DNA of 64,000 nt from an uncultured Clostridia bacterium (GTDB lineage Bacteria; Bacillota; Clostridia; Christensenellales; Borkfalkiaceae), in assembly GCA_947175325.1 (NCBI GenBank), contig CAMWME010000002.1:124001-188000 (forward strand), in the 5' to 3' direction. The translations under genes were made by a program, and so were the position numbers. Positions 33,808-42,181 of this stretch are shown in pieces; positions within the stretch are counted from its first letter, which is position 1; every line of letters starts with the position of its first letter. The notes under the pieces are model-generated. The model saw only the letters and a list, made by a program, of their open reading frames with translations, was not told the origin of the DNA and did not search any database.

Positions 33808-34914
33808 ATGAAATGTGTTTGTGAAGGCATCGATTTATCTGACGCAGTGCTCAAGGTTGTAAAGGCTTGCTCGTCAAAGACCACAGTACCCGTATTAGAA
33901 TGCGTTAAATTGTCGGCAAAGAACGATTGCTTGACTTTATCGGCAACGGACGGCGAAATTTCTATAATAAAAACCATAAAAGCAGAGATTTACGAAGAGG
34001 GGGACGTGTGCGTTCCCGGTAAATATTTTGCCGATTTTATTAAAAAATTGGAAGGAGTGCAGATTTCTTTATCCACAGAAGGCACGAAAATGGATATTGA
34101 ATACGCCGACAGCCAGACGACGATGCAAGTTTTGTCTGCAGACGACTTCCCCCGCATTGATTTGGATATAACCGAGAACAGCTTCGTTATGAAAACGGCT
34201 GATTTGAAGGATTTTATCCGTTCTACGTCGTTTTGCTGCGCTGCAGACGATTCCAGACCCATTCTGAAGGGCTGCCAATTCATTATAAACGGTAAAGAAA
34301 TATGCGTAACATCGCTTGACGGGTTCAGACTTGCAACCGTTAAGGGCGAAGTCGTGTCTTCAACGGGCAATATGGAGATAATTTGCCCCGCAAGAACGCT
34401 TAACGAAATCGAAAAAATGATACCCGACAGTGAGGGAACGACGGAAATTTTCGTTCAGCGCGGTATTATTTTAGTTGCTTGCGACAATACGGTGTTGACT
34501 TCAAGGCTTTACGGCGGAGATTTCATTAAAAAAGAGAATATTATCCCCAAACACTTCGTTACCGAAGTGACGGTTGAGAAGGACAAGCTTAAAGCCAGCA
34601 TCGAAAGGGCGGCAATTCTCGTCAGAAACGACAAAAACAGCCTTATTTTGTTTGATATAAGCGGCGATAAGATTGAAATTTCTTCCGCTTCCGAGATAGG
34701 TAACGTGCAAGAGCCCGTAAAGGCCGAAATTAACGGCAAGGACGTGAAGATAGCAATGAACTCAAAGTTCATTATTGACGCCGTAAACGCGCTGCAAGAG
34801 GACGAAATAACGATGTCCTTTAACAACCATATTCAGCCGTTTATATGCCAAAACAAGGAAAATAAGGGCAAATTGTACCTTATTTTGCCCGTAAGAACGA
34901 GCACAAACGACTAA
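33808..34914 (+). CDS. dnaN: DNA polymerase III beta subunit (sliding clamp)
   Basis: A 368-residue clamp subunit with the three-domain layout of DnaN. Visible landmarks are the N-terminal VVKACSSKTTVPVLECV, the middle FCCAADDSRPILKGC region and the C-terminal ending LILPVRT, which forms part of the partner-binding groove. It rings DNA and tethers the polymerase. Normally dnaA precedes it; here the gene stands directly behind a DnaA-box-bearing gap and is followed by rpmH. Confidence 0.96.
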   Translation: MKCVCEGIDLSDAVLKVVKACSSKTTVPVLECVKLSAKNDCLTLSATDGEISIIKTIKAEIYEEGDVCVPGKYFADFIKKLEGVQISLSTEGTKMDIEYADSQTTMQVLSADDFPRIDLDITENSFVMKTADLKDFIRSTSFCCAADDSRPILKGCQFIINGKEICVTSLDGFRLATVKGEVVSSTGNMEIICPARTLNEIEKMIPDSEGTTEIFVQRGIILVACDNTVLTSRLYGGDFIKKENIIPKHFVTEVTVEKDKLKASIERAAILVRNDKNSLILFDISGDKIEISSASEIGNVQEPVKAEINGKDVKIAMNSKFIIDAVNALQEDEITMSFNNHIQPFICQNKENKGKLYLILPVRTSTND

Positions 34915-34941
34915 ATAAAGAGGCAGACAAGCTATTATTGC

Positions 34942-34971
34942 TTGACTTGAAAGATTATTTAATTATATAAT
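34942..34971 (+). promoter_or_regulatory. Promoter of rpmH-rnpA
   Basis: TTGACT, 18-base spacer, TATAAT, about 45 bases upstream of rpmH. Confidence 0.7.
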
Positions 34972-35015
34972 AGAAAAAGACATTTTTAAAAATAGGACCA
35001 AAAAAGAGGTAAATT

Positions 35016-35150
35016 ATGAAAAGAACTTATCAACCCAAGAAAAGACAGAGAAGCAAAGTTCACGGGTTCAGAAAGAGAATGGCGACTACCGCCGGCAGAA
35101 AAACTTTGAAAAGAAGAAGAAACAAGGGCAGAAAGAAGCTTACGGCTTAA
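35016..35150 (+). CDS. rpmH: 50S ribosomal protein L34
   Basis: A 44-residue basic protein, [20 protein letters not shown] at its start, the standard L34 sequence, ending [17 protein letters not shown] lies upstream of the ATG. It is followed after three bases by rnpA, the universal arrangement. Confidence 0.97.
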   Translation: MKRTYQPKKRQRSKVHGFRKRMATTAGRKTLKRRRNKGRKKLTA

Positions 35151-35153
35151 CGC

Positions 35154-35483
35154 GTGAAATACCTTAGAATTAAGAAAAACGCAGATTTTCAAAAGTTGTT
35201 TAACAAGGGGAAAAAAGTGTTTTCCCCTAATATTACGTTATTGTATTTTTCTGCGCCCAAGCTTTCGATGGGCGTTGCCGTTTCCAAAAAGCACGGTAAA
35301 GCCGTTTTAAGAAACAGAATCAAAAGACTGCTTCGTGCGGCGTTTACGGAAACTTCGGGCTTATTAGAAAAAAACTACGCCGTAATATTGATACCGAAAG
35401 TGGGTGGAGAGTACACCTTTGAAGCCTTTAAAAAAAGCCTTAAAATTTGCTTTAAAAAGGTGAACGAATGCGGGCAAAGCTGA
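35154..35483 (+). CDS. rnpA: Ribonuclease P protein component
   Basis: A 109-residue protein from a GTG start three bases after rpmH. The family motif appears as VAVSKKHGKAVLRNRIKRLL, and the N terminus KKNADFQKLFNKGKK is typical. It assists the RNase P RNA in 5' maturation of tRNAs. The RNA itself is not in this window. It overlaps yidD by 16 bases. Confidence 0.95.
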   Translation: MKYLRIKKNADFQKLFNKGKKVFSPNITLLYFSAPKLSMGVAVSKKHGKAVLRNRIKRLLRAAFTETSGLLEKNYAVILIPKVGGEYTFEAFKKSLKICFKKVNECGQS

Positions 35484-35758
35484 GAAAATTTTTTAGGGCC
35501 GCACGGCGTAAAGTTTTTAAGCCGTATTTTAAAATGTTGTTTATGCGGCTTATAGTGTTTTATCAACGGCACTTTTCAAAGCACACTTGTTTGTATGAGC
35601 CGACTTGTTCAGAGTATATGAAAAGGTCAATAAACAACAAAGGCGTGTTAAGAGGGATACTTATAGGCTGTTGGAGAATACTTCGGTGCAACCCCTTATC
35701 AAAGGGCGGTTACGACCCCGCACCCGAGCGGAGACTGCGTTTAAAATGGGTGCTTTGA
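35468..35758 (+). CDS. yidD: Membrane protein insertion efficiency factor YidD
   Basis: A 96-residue protein with the family core CLYEPTCSEYMKRSI and GCWRILRCNPLSKGGYDP, including the conserved cysteines. An N-terminal amphipathic basic region precedes it. It is thought to help YidC-dependent insertion. The start lies inside rnpA. Confidence 0.94.
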   Translation: MRAKLRKFFRAARRKVFKPYFKMLFMRLIVFYQRHFSKHTCLYEPTCSEYMKRSINNKGVLRGILIGCWRILRCNPLSKGGYDPAPERRLRLKWVL

Positions 35759-35777
35759 AGGGCGGTTTTTTACGATA

Positions 35778-35813
35778 GACCCCCATATATGTGCCAAATA
35801 ACGGCATTTTTTA
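35778..35813 (+). terminator. C-rich motif and terminator-like hairpin after yidD
   Basis: GACCCCCATATATGTGCC is followed by AAATAAC and GGCATTTTTT; TGCC/GGCA forms a short stem with a T-run. The leading motif recurs at seven more places between 37.2 and 52.6 kb. Confidence 0.5.
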
Positions 35814-35840
35814 AAGAACAGTAGGGCTTAACGGAAAGGT

Positions 35841-35872
35841 AATTAAGATACTTCGGTTAAGCGTGGCGCTTA
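35841..35872 (-). repeat. Dispersed hairpin repeat, copy 4
   Basis: In the opposite orientation to copies 1-3: stem TAAGCG-CCA-CGCTTA and tail ACCGAAGTATCTTAATT on the minus strand. The stem's outer base is the A of the yidC start codon, and the element separates an AAAGG stretch from that start. Confidence 0.65.
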
Positions 35873-37188
35873 TGAATTTTTTGAATTTACTGACAACTTC
35901 ATTAGAACATACGGTTGGAGTAGCGAACGTAAACGTAAACGACCTTAACTTTATCGGTAAGATAATCGGCTGGATTTTCGATTTATTTTCGAACTTCTAC
36001 GGCGCGGTTGCCTTAGGCGTTATCGTGTTTACGCTTGCTTTAAAGACGTTGGTTCTTCCGCTTGATATTTATTCAAGGGTTAAAACGAAAAAGCAGTCGC
36101 TTTTAATGGAGCGTATGCGCCCGCAGATGGAGAAGCTGCAAAAGCAGTACTCAAACGATAAGAATATGTATCAGCAGAAGGTTATGGAATTGCAGAAAGC
36201 CAACGGCTACAATCCGCTTGGCGCGTGCCTTCCGATGATAGTTTCTCTCGTTATATTCATGGTAGTGTTAAGCTCGTTCTCGACTTATTCAAACTACGCG
36301 GTGCTTCGCGATTACAGCGAAATGGCTAAGTATTACAACGAAAGCGTTGCAGTGTACGTTATGGAAGACGGTGCGGAAAACCCCGAACAGCGGTTCTTAA
36401 CCAAAGTTGAAGGGAAGGACGATATTTACACGGTAGATTTTGAGAAGTTTGCAGACTTTAAGATAGTTAAGGACGCGAAAGAGTATTACAACGCGCATAA
36501 AGAGGACGTAAACGAAAGTAGTGAAAAGGTCATTACCGAAGCAAACGAAGACGAATATGCACAAAACGAAAGAACCAAATTCCTTAACAAGAAAGAGCAA
36601 GATAAGTGGGAAATCGTTTCAAACTTTGTAGAAATATACGCGCGCGAATCTGCCGCTAAATACTATCAAGAAAACAGCGACGGAACGCACTTCGGCTGGA
36701 TAGGTAACCTTTGGTATCCCGATTCGATGCTGAATAAAGAAGTTCCCGATTACGCAAAATTTACTTCGGCAACGACCCGTGCGGGCGTAACGGTAAGTGA
36801 AAACGATTATAACAGCGTAACCTTCAACCTTTCCGAGCAGAAGGGCAATTACAACGGATACTTCGTTTTAATAGTTCTTTCTATCGGGTTGATGTTCTTA
36901 CAGCAGTTTATTATGATGAGGTCGCAAAAGGCGGCAAACGAGCTTTCGTCCGTTGACGGAAGTGCGGCAAAGACCAACAAATGGATGATGATTATAATGC
37001 CCATTATGTTCGGTATGTTCTCGTTTATGTACAGTGCGGCGTTCTCTATATACATGATAACGAACACGCTGTACGGGCTTATAACGACGCTGATTATCAA
37101 TAAAGTAGTAACCGTAAGGTTTGCAAACAGAGAAATTAAGACGGCATCTTCAAGACCGTCCAGCAAAGCTAAAAGGTTAAAAAAGTAA
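35872..37188 (+). CDS. yidC: Membrane protein insertase YidC/OxaI
   Basis: About 438 residues. A first helix region is followed by the conserved core: ALGVIVFTLALKTLVLPLDIYSR with the Arg of the hydrophilic groove, a coiled cytoplasmic loop (KKQSLLMERMRPQMEKLQKQY), helix PMIVSLVIFMVVLSSF, then further helices from about 324. Between the second and third core helices lies a hydrophilic insert of about 175 residues, where most Gram-positive YidC proteins have only a short loop. No lipobox is evident. A GTG nine bases upstream is an alternative start; neither start has a good ribosome binding site. Confidence 0.92.
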   Translation: MNFLNLLTTSLEHTVGVANVNVNDLNFIGKIIGWIFDLFSNFYGAVALGVIVFTLALKTLVLPLDIYSRVKTKKQSLLMERMRPQMEKLQKQYSNDKNMYQQKVMELQKANGYNPLGACLPMIVSLVIFMVVLSSFSTYSNYAVLRDYSEMAKYYNESVAVYVMEDGAENPEQRFLTKVEGKDDIYTVDFEKFADFKIVKDAKEYYNAHKEDVNESSEKVITEANEDEYAQNERTKFLNKKEQDKWEIVSNFVEIYARESAAKYYQENSDGTHFGWIGNLWYPDSMLNKEVPDYAKFTSATTRAGVTVSENDYNSVTFNLSEQKGNYNGYFVLIVLSIGLMFLQQFIMMRSQKAANELSSVDGSAAKTNKWMMIIMPIMFGMFSFMYSAAFSIYMITNTLYGLITTLIINKVVTVRFANREIKTASSRPSSKAKRLKK

Positions 37189-37239
37189 GCTAAAACCCCG
37201 TTAGTTGCAGTATATATGGGGGTCTAAGGAGATATTGTA

Positions 37240-38181
37240 ATGGAAGAAAAGAACGTATTTACGGGTAAAACCGTAGACGAAGCGCTCGATTTGGGGCTTG
37301 AGGCCTTGGGTCTTACGCTTGACGAAATCGATTACGAAGTATTGGAAGAAGGCAAGAAAAAACTTTTCGGCTCGGTAAAGGCAGTAGTTAAAATTATTCC
37401 TAAGGGCGAGGCTAAGACTGAAGAAAAGGTTGCGGAAGAACCCGCACCTAAGGCTAAAATCGAAAAGAAAACCATAAACGCAAAACCCGTTAAAAAGAGT
37501 GCGGAAAAGCCCGTAAAGGCTCACAGCGGTGAAAGCGTTGACCCCGTAGAGTTTATAGACGGACTGCTCGTTAAACTCGGCGTAGAGGGCAAGAGTGAGG
37601 TTGTAAGCGAAGAAAACGGTATTCATATAGAAATTAAGACCGAAAGCTCCGCAAGGGTTATAGGCAAGCACGGAGACGTTTTAGACGCAATTCAGAGCAT
37701 TGCCGGCGCAGTTGCAAACATCGGCAACGACGAATACAAAAAGGTTATCGTAGACTGCGAAAACTACCGCGCACAGCGTGAGCAGACTCTTAAGGACTTA
37801 GCCGTTAAGATTGCGAGCAAGGCGATAGAAACGGGCAGAAAGGTTATTTTAGAGCCTATGACGCCTTACGAGAGGCGCGTGATTCACGCAACGCTTGCGG
37901 ACAACGAAGAAGTTAAAACGGCGTCCGAAGGCAGAGAACCCGCAAGATATATCGTAGTTATTCCAAATAACGCAAACCCCGGCGACAGAGGCATTAAGTT
38001 TGGCGACAGACACGGGAGAGGAGATAGGCACGGACACGGTCACGGCGGTGACAGAAGGCACGATAACCGTCGCAGAGACGGTGGTTCAAGGCCGTCAAAC
38101 GGCGGTGCAAGCCGCGGCAAAAAAGAGATACATTTCGGCACTTTCCTCGGGAATAGTAACGATAACAAAAAAGAAGAATAA
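37240..38181 (+). CDS. khpB: KhpB/Jag RNA-binding protein
   Basis: A 313-residue protein with Jag-N domain (MEEKNVFTGKTVDEALDLGL, about 1-50), a Lys/Glu/Ala-rich linker, a KH domain (about 105-180, ARVIGKHGDVLDAIQSIAG) and an R3H domain (PYERRVIHATLADN). It ends in a long Gly/Arg/His/Asp-rich tail (about 245-300; HGHGHGGDRRHDNRRRDGG) that looks disordered and RNA-binding. KhpB acts with KhpA in RNA metabolism and cell-wall control in Gram-positives. It has its own short leader containing a C-rich motif copy. Confidence 0.93.
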   Translation: MEEKNVFTGKTVDEALDLGLEALGLTLDEIDYEVLEEGKKKLFGSVKAVVKIIPKGEAKTEEKVAEEPAPKAKIEKKTINAKPVKKSAEKPVKAHSGESVDPVEFIDGLLVKLGVEGKSEVVSEENGIHIEIKTESSARVIGKHGDVLDAIQSIAGAVANIGNDEYKKVIVDCENYRAQREQTLKDLAVKIASKAIETGRKVILEPMTPYERRVIHATLADNEEVKTASEGREPARYIVVIPNNANPGDRGIKFGDRHGRGDRHGHGHGGDRRHDNRRRDGGSRPSNGGASRGKKEIHFGTFLGNSNDNKKEE

Positions 38182-38190
38182 ATAGAAAGA

Positions 38191-38232
38191 CCCCCACATA
38201 TGCCTTAAATAACGGCATTTGGGGGTATTTTT
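38191..38232 (+). terminator. Terminator of the yidC-khpB unit, containing the C-rich motif
   Basis: CCCCCACATATGCC, loop TTAAATAAC, GGCATTTGGGGG followed by TATTTTTAT. The left arm is a variant of the recurring motif. Confidence 0.75.
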
Positions 38233-38244
38233 ATAAGATAATAA

Positions 38245-38277
38245 AAGCCGTGTGCGGAAGCTTCCGAACACGGCTTA
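38245..38277. terminator. Terminator of PEP carboxykinase
   Basis: AAGCCGTGT pairs with ACACGGCTT around a GGAAGCTTCC core; on the minus strand it is followed by TTTTATTAT. Confidence 0.7.
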
Positions 38278-38289
38278 TTTATTACCTAT

Positions 38290-40188
38290 TTATTTGTTTT
38301 CGGTTTTCTTGGTGGTCTTGGGCTTTGCGGGTTTTTCTTCAGCCGTTTTAGCGGGGGCTTTCTTTTCAACCTTGCAGTTTGCCTTCAAGGTTGCAAGGCA
38401 GTCCCAAAGCTCTTGGGGAATTCTGTCCTTAACCGTGCCGTTGTAGTAGCCTTCGATTTCCTCGGCTTCCTTCGCCCACTTCTCTTTGTCAACTTCAAGG
38501 ATAGTAGCAAGGTCCTTAACGGTGAACTTCTTGCCCGCGCAGATTTCGTAATCCAAATCGGTGAGGTCGATATCCTCGGGCTTGGGTACGTAGCCGATAG
38601 CCGTTTCCTCTGCGTCCACGGGAGTGTCCGAGCAACGCTTTAAAATCCATTCCAGAACGCGCATATTGTCGCCGAAGCCGGGCCACATAAAGTTGCCGTC
38701 TTTATCCGTTCTGAACCAGTTTACGTTGAAAATTTTAGGCGGGTTTTTAATCTTGGTGCCCATTTCAACCCAGTGGCCGAAGTAGTCGCCCATATGATAG
38801 CCGGCGAAAGGCTTCATAGCCATGGGGTCGTGGCGGAGTACGCCGACGGCGCCCGCAGCCGCTGCGGTGGTTTCGGACGACATTGCCGAGCCGATGAACA
38901 CGCCGTGGTTCCAATCCCTTGCCTCGTACACGAGCGGGGTGGTGGAAGCGCGTCTGCCGCCGAAGATGATTGCCGAAAGGGGAACCGCATCAAGACCGTT
39001 TTCCTTGCCGAACTTGTCGGAAATGCAAGGGCAGTTGCCAGCGGGTGCGGTGAAACGGGAGTTGGGGTGCGCCGCGCAAGTCGATTTATCCTTCTTATCG
39101 AACTTAGCGGGGCTCCAAGGCTTACCCGTCCAGTCGATGCAGTGTTCGGGGAGTTCTTTGGAAAGACCTTCCCACCAAACCGTCATATCGTCGGTGTTGA
39201 GTGCAACGTTGGTGAATATCGTGCCGCGCTTAGTGGATTCAAGCGCGTTCTTGTTGCTGTGTTCGTTGGTGCCGGGTGCAACGCCGAAGAAGCCGTTTTC
39301 GGGGTTTACAGCCCAAAGTCTGCCGTCTTCGCCAACCCTTATCCAAGCGATATCGTCGCCGAGGGTTTCGATTTTATAGCCCAAATCGGAGTAATGTTTG
39401 GGGGGAATAAGCATTGCAAGGTTGGTTTTGCCGCAAGCGGAGGGGAAAGCCGCCGCAACGTACTTCTTTTCGCCGTCGGGGAAGGTTACGCCGAGGATAA
39501 GCATGTGTTCTGCCATCCAGCCCTCGTTTTTGCCCAACCAAGAAGCTATACGGAGTGCGAAGCACTTCTTGCCGAGGAGCACGTTGCCGCCGTAAGCCGA
39601 GTTAACGGAGATAATAAGGTTATCTTCGGGGAAGTGCATTATGTATCTCTTTTCGGCGTCTACGTTGCATTTTGCGTGGAAACCTTTGATAAAATCGCCG
39701 TCTTTGCCGATTTTGTTGAGAACGGACTTGCCTACGCGCGTCATGATGTTCATATTCAAGACGACGTAGATGCTGTCGGTAACCTCGATGCCGTATTTAG
39801 CAAAGCTGCTGCCGACTACGCCCATCGAATAGGGAATAACGTACATCGTTCTGCCCTTCATCGAGCCGCGTGCAATCTCGTTTGCAAGCTCTTTCGCTTG
39901 TCTGGGATCCATCCAATAGTTGATGGGGCCGGCGTCCTCTTGATTTTTTGTGCAGATAAAGGTTCTGTCCTCAACGCGGGCTACGTCGTTCACCTTGGTG
40001 CGGTGAAGGTAGCAGTCGGGAAGAAGGTGTTCGTTTAATTTAATAAGCTCGCCGCTTTTTACGGCTTCTTCTTTTAACGCTTTAATCTGGTCGGGGCTGC
40101 CGTCAATCCAGACGATTTTGTCGGGTTGGGCAAGGTCTGCGCTTTCTTGTACGAAATCGAGGACCTTTTTATTTTTGGTCAATGCCAT
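38290..40188 (-). CDS. pckG: Phosphoenolpyruvate carboxykinase (GTP)
   Basis: A 632-residue enzyme interconverting oxaloacetate and PEP with GTP/GDP. The kinase-1a P-loop appears as FPSACGKTNLAML with the reactive Cys of the GTP-dependent class. A GDDIAWIR metal site, the N-terminal YVIPYSMG and the late FGWFR-like FNVNWFRTDKDG segment also fit. A Lys/Ala/Pro-rich tail of about 30 residues (KKAPAKTAEEKPAKPKTTKK) extends beyond the normal end. Cytoplasmic; joined with malic enzyme in C3/C4 metabolism. It is monocistronic with its own promoter. Confidence 0.95.
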   Translation of the reverse strand: MALTKNKKVLDFVQESADLAQPDKIVWIDGSPDQIKALKEEAVKSGELIKLNEHLLPDCYLHRTKVNDVARVEDRTFICTKNQEDAGPINYWMDPRQAKELANEIARGSMKGRTMYVIPYSMGVVGSSFAKYGIEVTDSIYVVLNMNIMTRVGKSVLNKIGKDGDFIKGFHAKCNVDAEKRYIMHFPEDNLIISVNSAYGGNVLLGKKCFALRIASWLGKNEGWMAEHMLILGVTFPDGEKKYVAAAFPSACGKTNLAMLIPPKHYSDLGYKIETLGDDIAWIRVGEDGRLWAVNPENGFFGVAPGTNEHSNKNALESTKRGTIFTNVALNTDDMTVWWEGLSKELPEHCIDWTGKPWSPAKFDKKDKSTCAAHPNSRFTAPAGNCPCISDKFGKENGLDAVPLSAIIFGGRRASTTPLVYEARDWNHGVFIGSAMSSETTAAAAGAVGVLRHDPMAMKPFAGYHMGDYFGHWVEMGTKIKNPPKIFNVNWFRTDKDGNFMWPGFGDNMRVLEWILKRCSDTPVDAEETAIGYVPKPEDIDLTDLDYEICAGKKFTVKDLATILEVDKEKWAKEAEEIEGYYNGTVKDRIPQELWDCLATLKANCKVEKKAPAKTAEEKPAKPKTTKKTENK

Positions 40189-40249
40189 AATAATTCACTC
40201 CTTAATAATTGAAAACTGATTGAGAGAAGCGAAAACTTCTACGAATACT

Positions 40250-40278
40250 ATTATATTATGAATTGTCAAAAAAATCAA
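40250..40278 (-). promoter_or_regulatory. Promoter of PEP carboxykinase
   Basis: On the minus strand: TTGATT, 17-base spacer, TATAAT. The leader to the start codon is about 55 bases and ends with AAGGAG. Confidence 0.65.
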
Positions 40279-40421
40279 ATTAATGAGTTTGAAATTTGTG
40301 AAAATAAACACACAAAAAGAACATAATTTTACAAATTATTATAAAATACGCGCAGCGTGAATATTTATAATGGAAGAAAGTTAACTAATTTATCGCGCGG
40401 GAAGCGCGTTCAAAGGAAGTT

Positions 40422-41441
40422 ATGGGCTACACGAAAAACATTGCGGTTATAAAGGGAATAAAGGACGGGTTCTCGGTTGACGGGGGTGCGCTGTCCGGAC
40501 TCGTCAAGGCGGAAAAGTACGGGGCGAAGCTCAGAGTGGAAGTAAGCCTTATAAATTTTGCCCCGCTGACCGAGGGAAAGTACGTTTGCGCGCTTTCGGA
40601 CGGCAAGACTACTTTGGTGGTTGAGGACGGCGAGTTTGAAGGGGAGAGTGCCGTAAATACCGAAAACGGTTTTGCCGCGCTTATATGCTACGTGAAGGGC
40701 GAAGTGTTCCCCATCGCTTCGGCGGTGTGCGGGAACAACCACGATATTACGCTTAAACTGAAAGGCGAGATAGAAAAGGAAGAAAACCTTAAAGCGGTGC
40801 AAATAGCTCAAGACGAGAGGTATGCAAAGAGGGAGAGCAAGCAGCAAAAGGAAGAGCGGGCGGCAACGGTAATTTACGAGGACGAGGCGATAGCGGAGGA
40901 AAATTATTATGAATACGCAGAAACTTTTAAAGACGGTGGAGCTGTACGCACGGATAAAAAAGAAGAAAAAGGCGGGGATACGCTACGCGGCGATGAGGCG
41001 GCTTTTAGCGCTGTCAAGGAAGGGAAAAACGGCGTAAAAAGTGCCGAAAGTGCCACATATATGGGGGGCAACGGTAATTTTGACAAGATTAACCCCCTCT
41101 CGCGCGGGGGTATATTTTACGAAAGAATGAAGGACGAAATAGACAAAATCCTTTCAAAATACCCCAAAGATACGGCGCTTGAAGCATTAATCGAGGATTC
41201 CAAATGGGTTAAAATATCTTACGGCGAGGGCGGCTTTTACGTGTTCGGCGTGCTATATTCGGGGGGCAAACCCAAATATATATGCTACGGAGTGCCCACT
41301 AAGCAAAGCGCAACGCCGCCTAAGAGTATGGAAGAATTGGCGTCCTTTTTACCCGCTTCGCCCGAGGATACGGAGAGCGGGTATTGGGTTATGTATCAAG
41401 ACGCGGAAACGGGTGCAAGCATAAAAGTTAACAGTACGTAA
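40422..41441 (+). CDS. Conserved-looking protein of unknown function
   Basis: A 339-residue protein I cannot assign. The first ~125 residues are beta-rich (FSVDGGALSGLVKAEKYG, YVCALSDGKTTLVVEDG). A charged, low-complexity middle follows (about 130-220). A compact C-terminal domain contains FDKINPLSRGGIFYERMKDE, SKWVKISYGEGGFYVFGVLY, GKPKYICYGVP and SGYWVMYQDAETGASI. The bipartite pattern suggests two folded ends joined by a disordered linker. No signal peptide or membrane helix is visible. AAAGGAAG precedes the ATG. It stands alone between divergent pckG and a terminator. One copy of the recurring C-rich motif lies inside the gene near residue 213. Confidence 0.75.
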   Translation: MGYTKNIAVIKGIKDGFSVDGGALSGLVKAEKYGAKLRVEVSLINFAPLTEGKYVCALSDGKTTLVVEDGEFEGESAVNTENGFAALICYVKGEVFPIASAVCGNNHDITLKLKGEIEKEENLKAVQIAQDERYAKRESKQQKEERAATVIYEDEAIAEENYYEYAETFKDGGAVRTDKKEEKGGDTLRGDEAAFSAVKEGKNGVKSAESATYMGGNGNFDKINPLSRGGIFYERMKDEIDKILSKYPKDTALEALIEDSKWVKISYGEGGFYVFGVLYSGGKPKYICYGVPTKQSATPPKSMEELASFLPASPEDTESGYWVMYQDAETGASIKVNST

Positions 41442-41442
41442 A

Positions 41443-41473
41443 AGGGCGTTGCCGTAAAAGCAACGCCTTATTT
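41443..41473. terminator. Terminator between converging genes
   Basis: GGCGTTGC, loop CGTAAAA, GCAACGCC followed by TTATTTT. Confidence 0.8.
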
Positions 41474-41677
41474 TAATCCTTTAAAGGGTTTAAAAGCAAT
41501 AAGAGAATATATTGTGAAGAGAGCGGAAACGCCGCATATTGCGAGGAACGAGCGGTAGGCAAGCACGTTACCGAAGCATATAAAATCAAGCAAATTAAAG
41601 CCGGTTAAAGCGAATACACCCCCACATATGCCTAAAATAACGAGGTTTGCAACGCAAAAGTAGCAAGTCATTTTCAT
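41468..41677 (-). CDS. Small membrane protein, DUF378-like
   Basis: A 69-residue protein with two predicted membrane helices (NLVILGICGGVFALTGF and SFLAICGVSALFTIYSLIAF). The spacing and the pattern of a Gly-rich first helix, an FNLLDFICFG loop and a GxxALxxxY second helix match the DUF378 family. Function unknown. A copy of the recurring C-rich motif lies within it. Confidence 0.6.
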   Translation of the reverse strand: MKMTCYFCVANLVILGICGGVFALTGFNLLDFICFGNVLAYRSFLAICGVSALFTIYSLIAFKPFKGLK

Positions 41678-41729
41678 ACTTGGAGTATGCGGTAAAAATT
41701 AAAAAATATTCCGCAAAGTCGCGGAATAT

Positions 41730-41990
41730 CTAAACGGTGATATTATCTAAAACCAATTTGTCAAACTCGGGCTTTTCCGCGAAGTCGCGCGGAAGGAATT
41801 TGACCGTTCTGAATTTTGCGTAATTGAAAATGTGCGTCTTTAAAAGAATGGGCGTGGCGATATCCAACGCCTCGCAAATGTCGGAGAGGTAGTTGAAAAA
41901 TTCCGAATAGGTGAATTTGTCTTCACGCATATAGGTTATCTGTTTTTGTATTTTTTCGCCGACGATTACTTTCGCCCAAATTCTGAACAT
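41730..41990 (-). CDS. Small conserved-looking protein of unknown function
   Basis: An 86-residue soluble protein with coherent composition (MFRIWAKVIVGEKIQKQITY start; helix FTYSEFFNYLSDICEALDIA; basic, proline-containing end KFLPRDFAE). No family recognised. It stands alone between the DUF378-like gene and the greA leader, and no opposing gene explains its frame. Confidence 0.6.
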   Translation of the reverse strand: MFRIWAKVIVGEKIQKQITYMREDKFTYSEFFNYLSDICEALDIATPILLKTHIFNYAKFRTVKFLPRDFAEKPEFDKLVLDNITV

Positions 41991-42077
41991 ATAACCATTA
42001 TACTGAAATCACGCGTTGAATGCAACTTTTTGCGGCAAAAATCTTTTGTAGAATACCGCCGCAAACGGTTTAATCTA

Positions 42078-42106
42078 TTGACAAAACGAAAACTAAATTA
42101 TATAAT
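42078..42106 (+). promoter_or_regulatory. Promoter of greA-lysS
   Basis: TTGACA, 17-base spacer, TATAAT: near-perfect consensus, about 75 bases before greA. Confidence 0.8.
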
Positions 42107-42122
42107 AGCGTTAAGAAAATGC

Positions 42123-42160
42123 AGTGATTTCGCCGTGCGAAATCACTTTTAATTATTTTT
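42123..42160 (+). terminator. Leader terminator (attenuator-like) in front of greA
   Basis: AGTGATTTCGC, loop CGT, GCGAAATCACT, then TTTAATTATTTTTTA. It lies between the greA promoter and its ribosome binding site (GGGAG), so most transcripts should end about 45 bases after initiation unless it is read through. Confidence 0.7.
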
Positions 42161-42181
42161 TATATCGGGAGTTGAAATAAA

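Noticed and set aside
38773-40038. 421-codon open frame on the + strand opposite PEP carboxykinase
   Set aside because: It is the antisense shadow of a clear pckG gene; no ribosome binding site and no recognisable protein features.
40189-40421. Riboswitch between pckG and the divergent unknown gene
   Set aside because: Only ordinary promoter elements and weak inverted repeats are visible; no conserved aptamer pattern was recognised.
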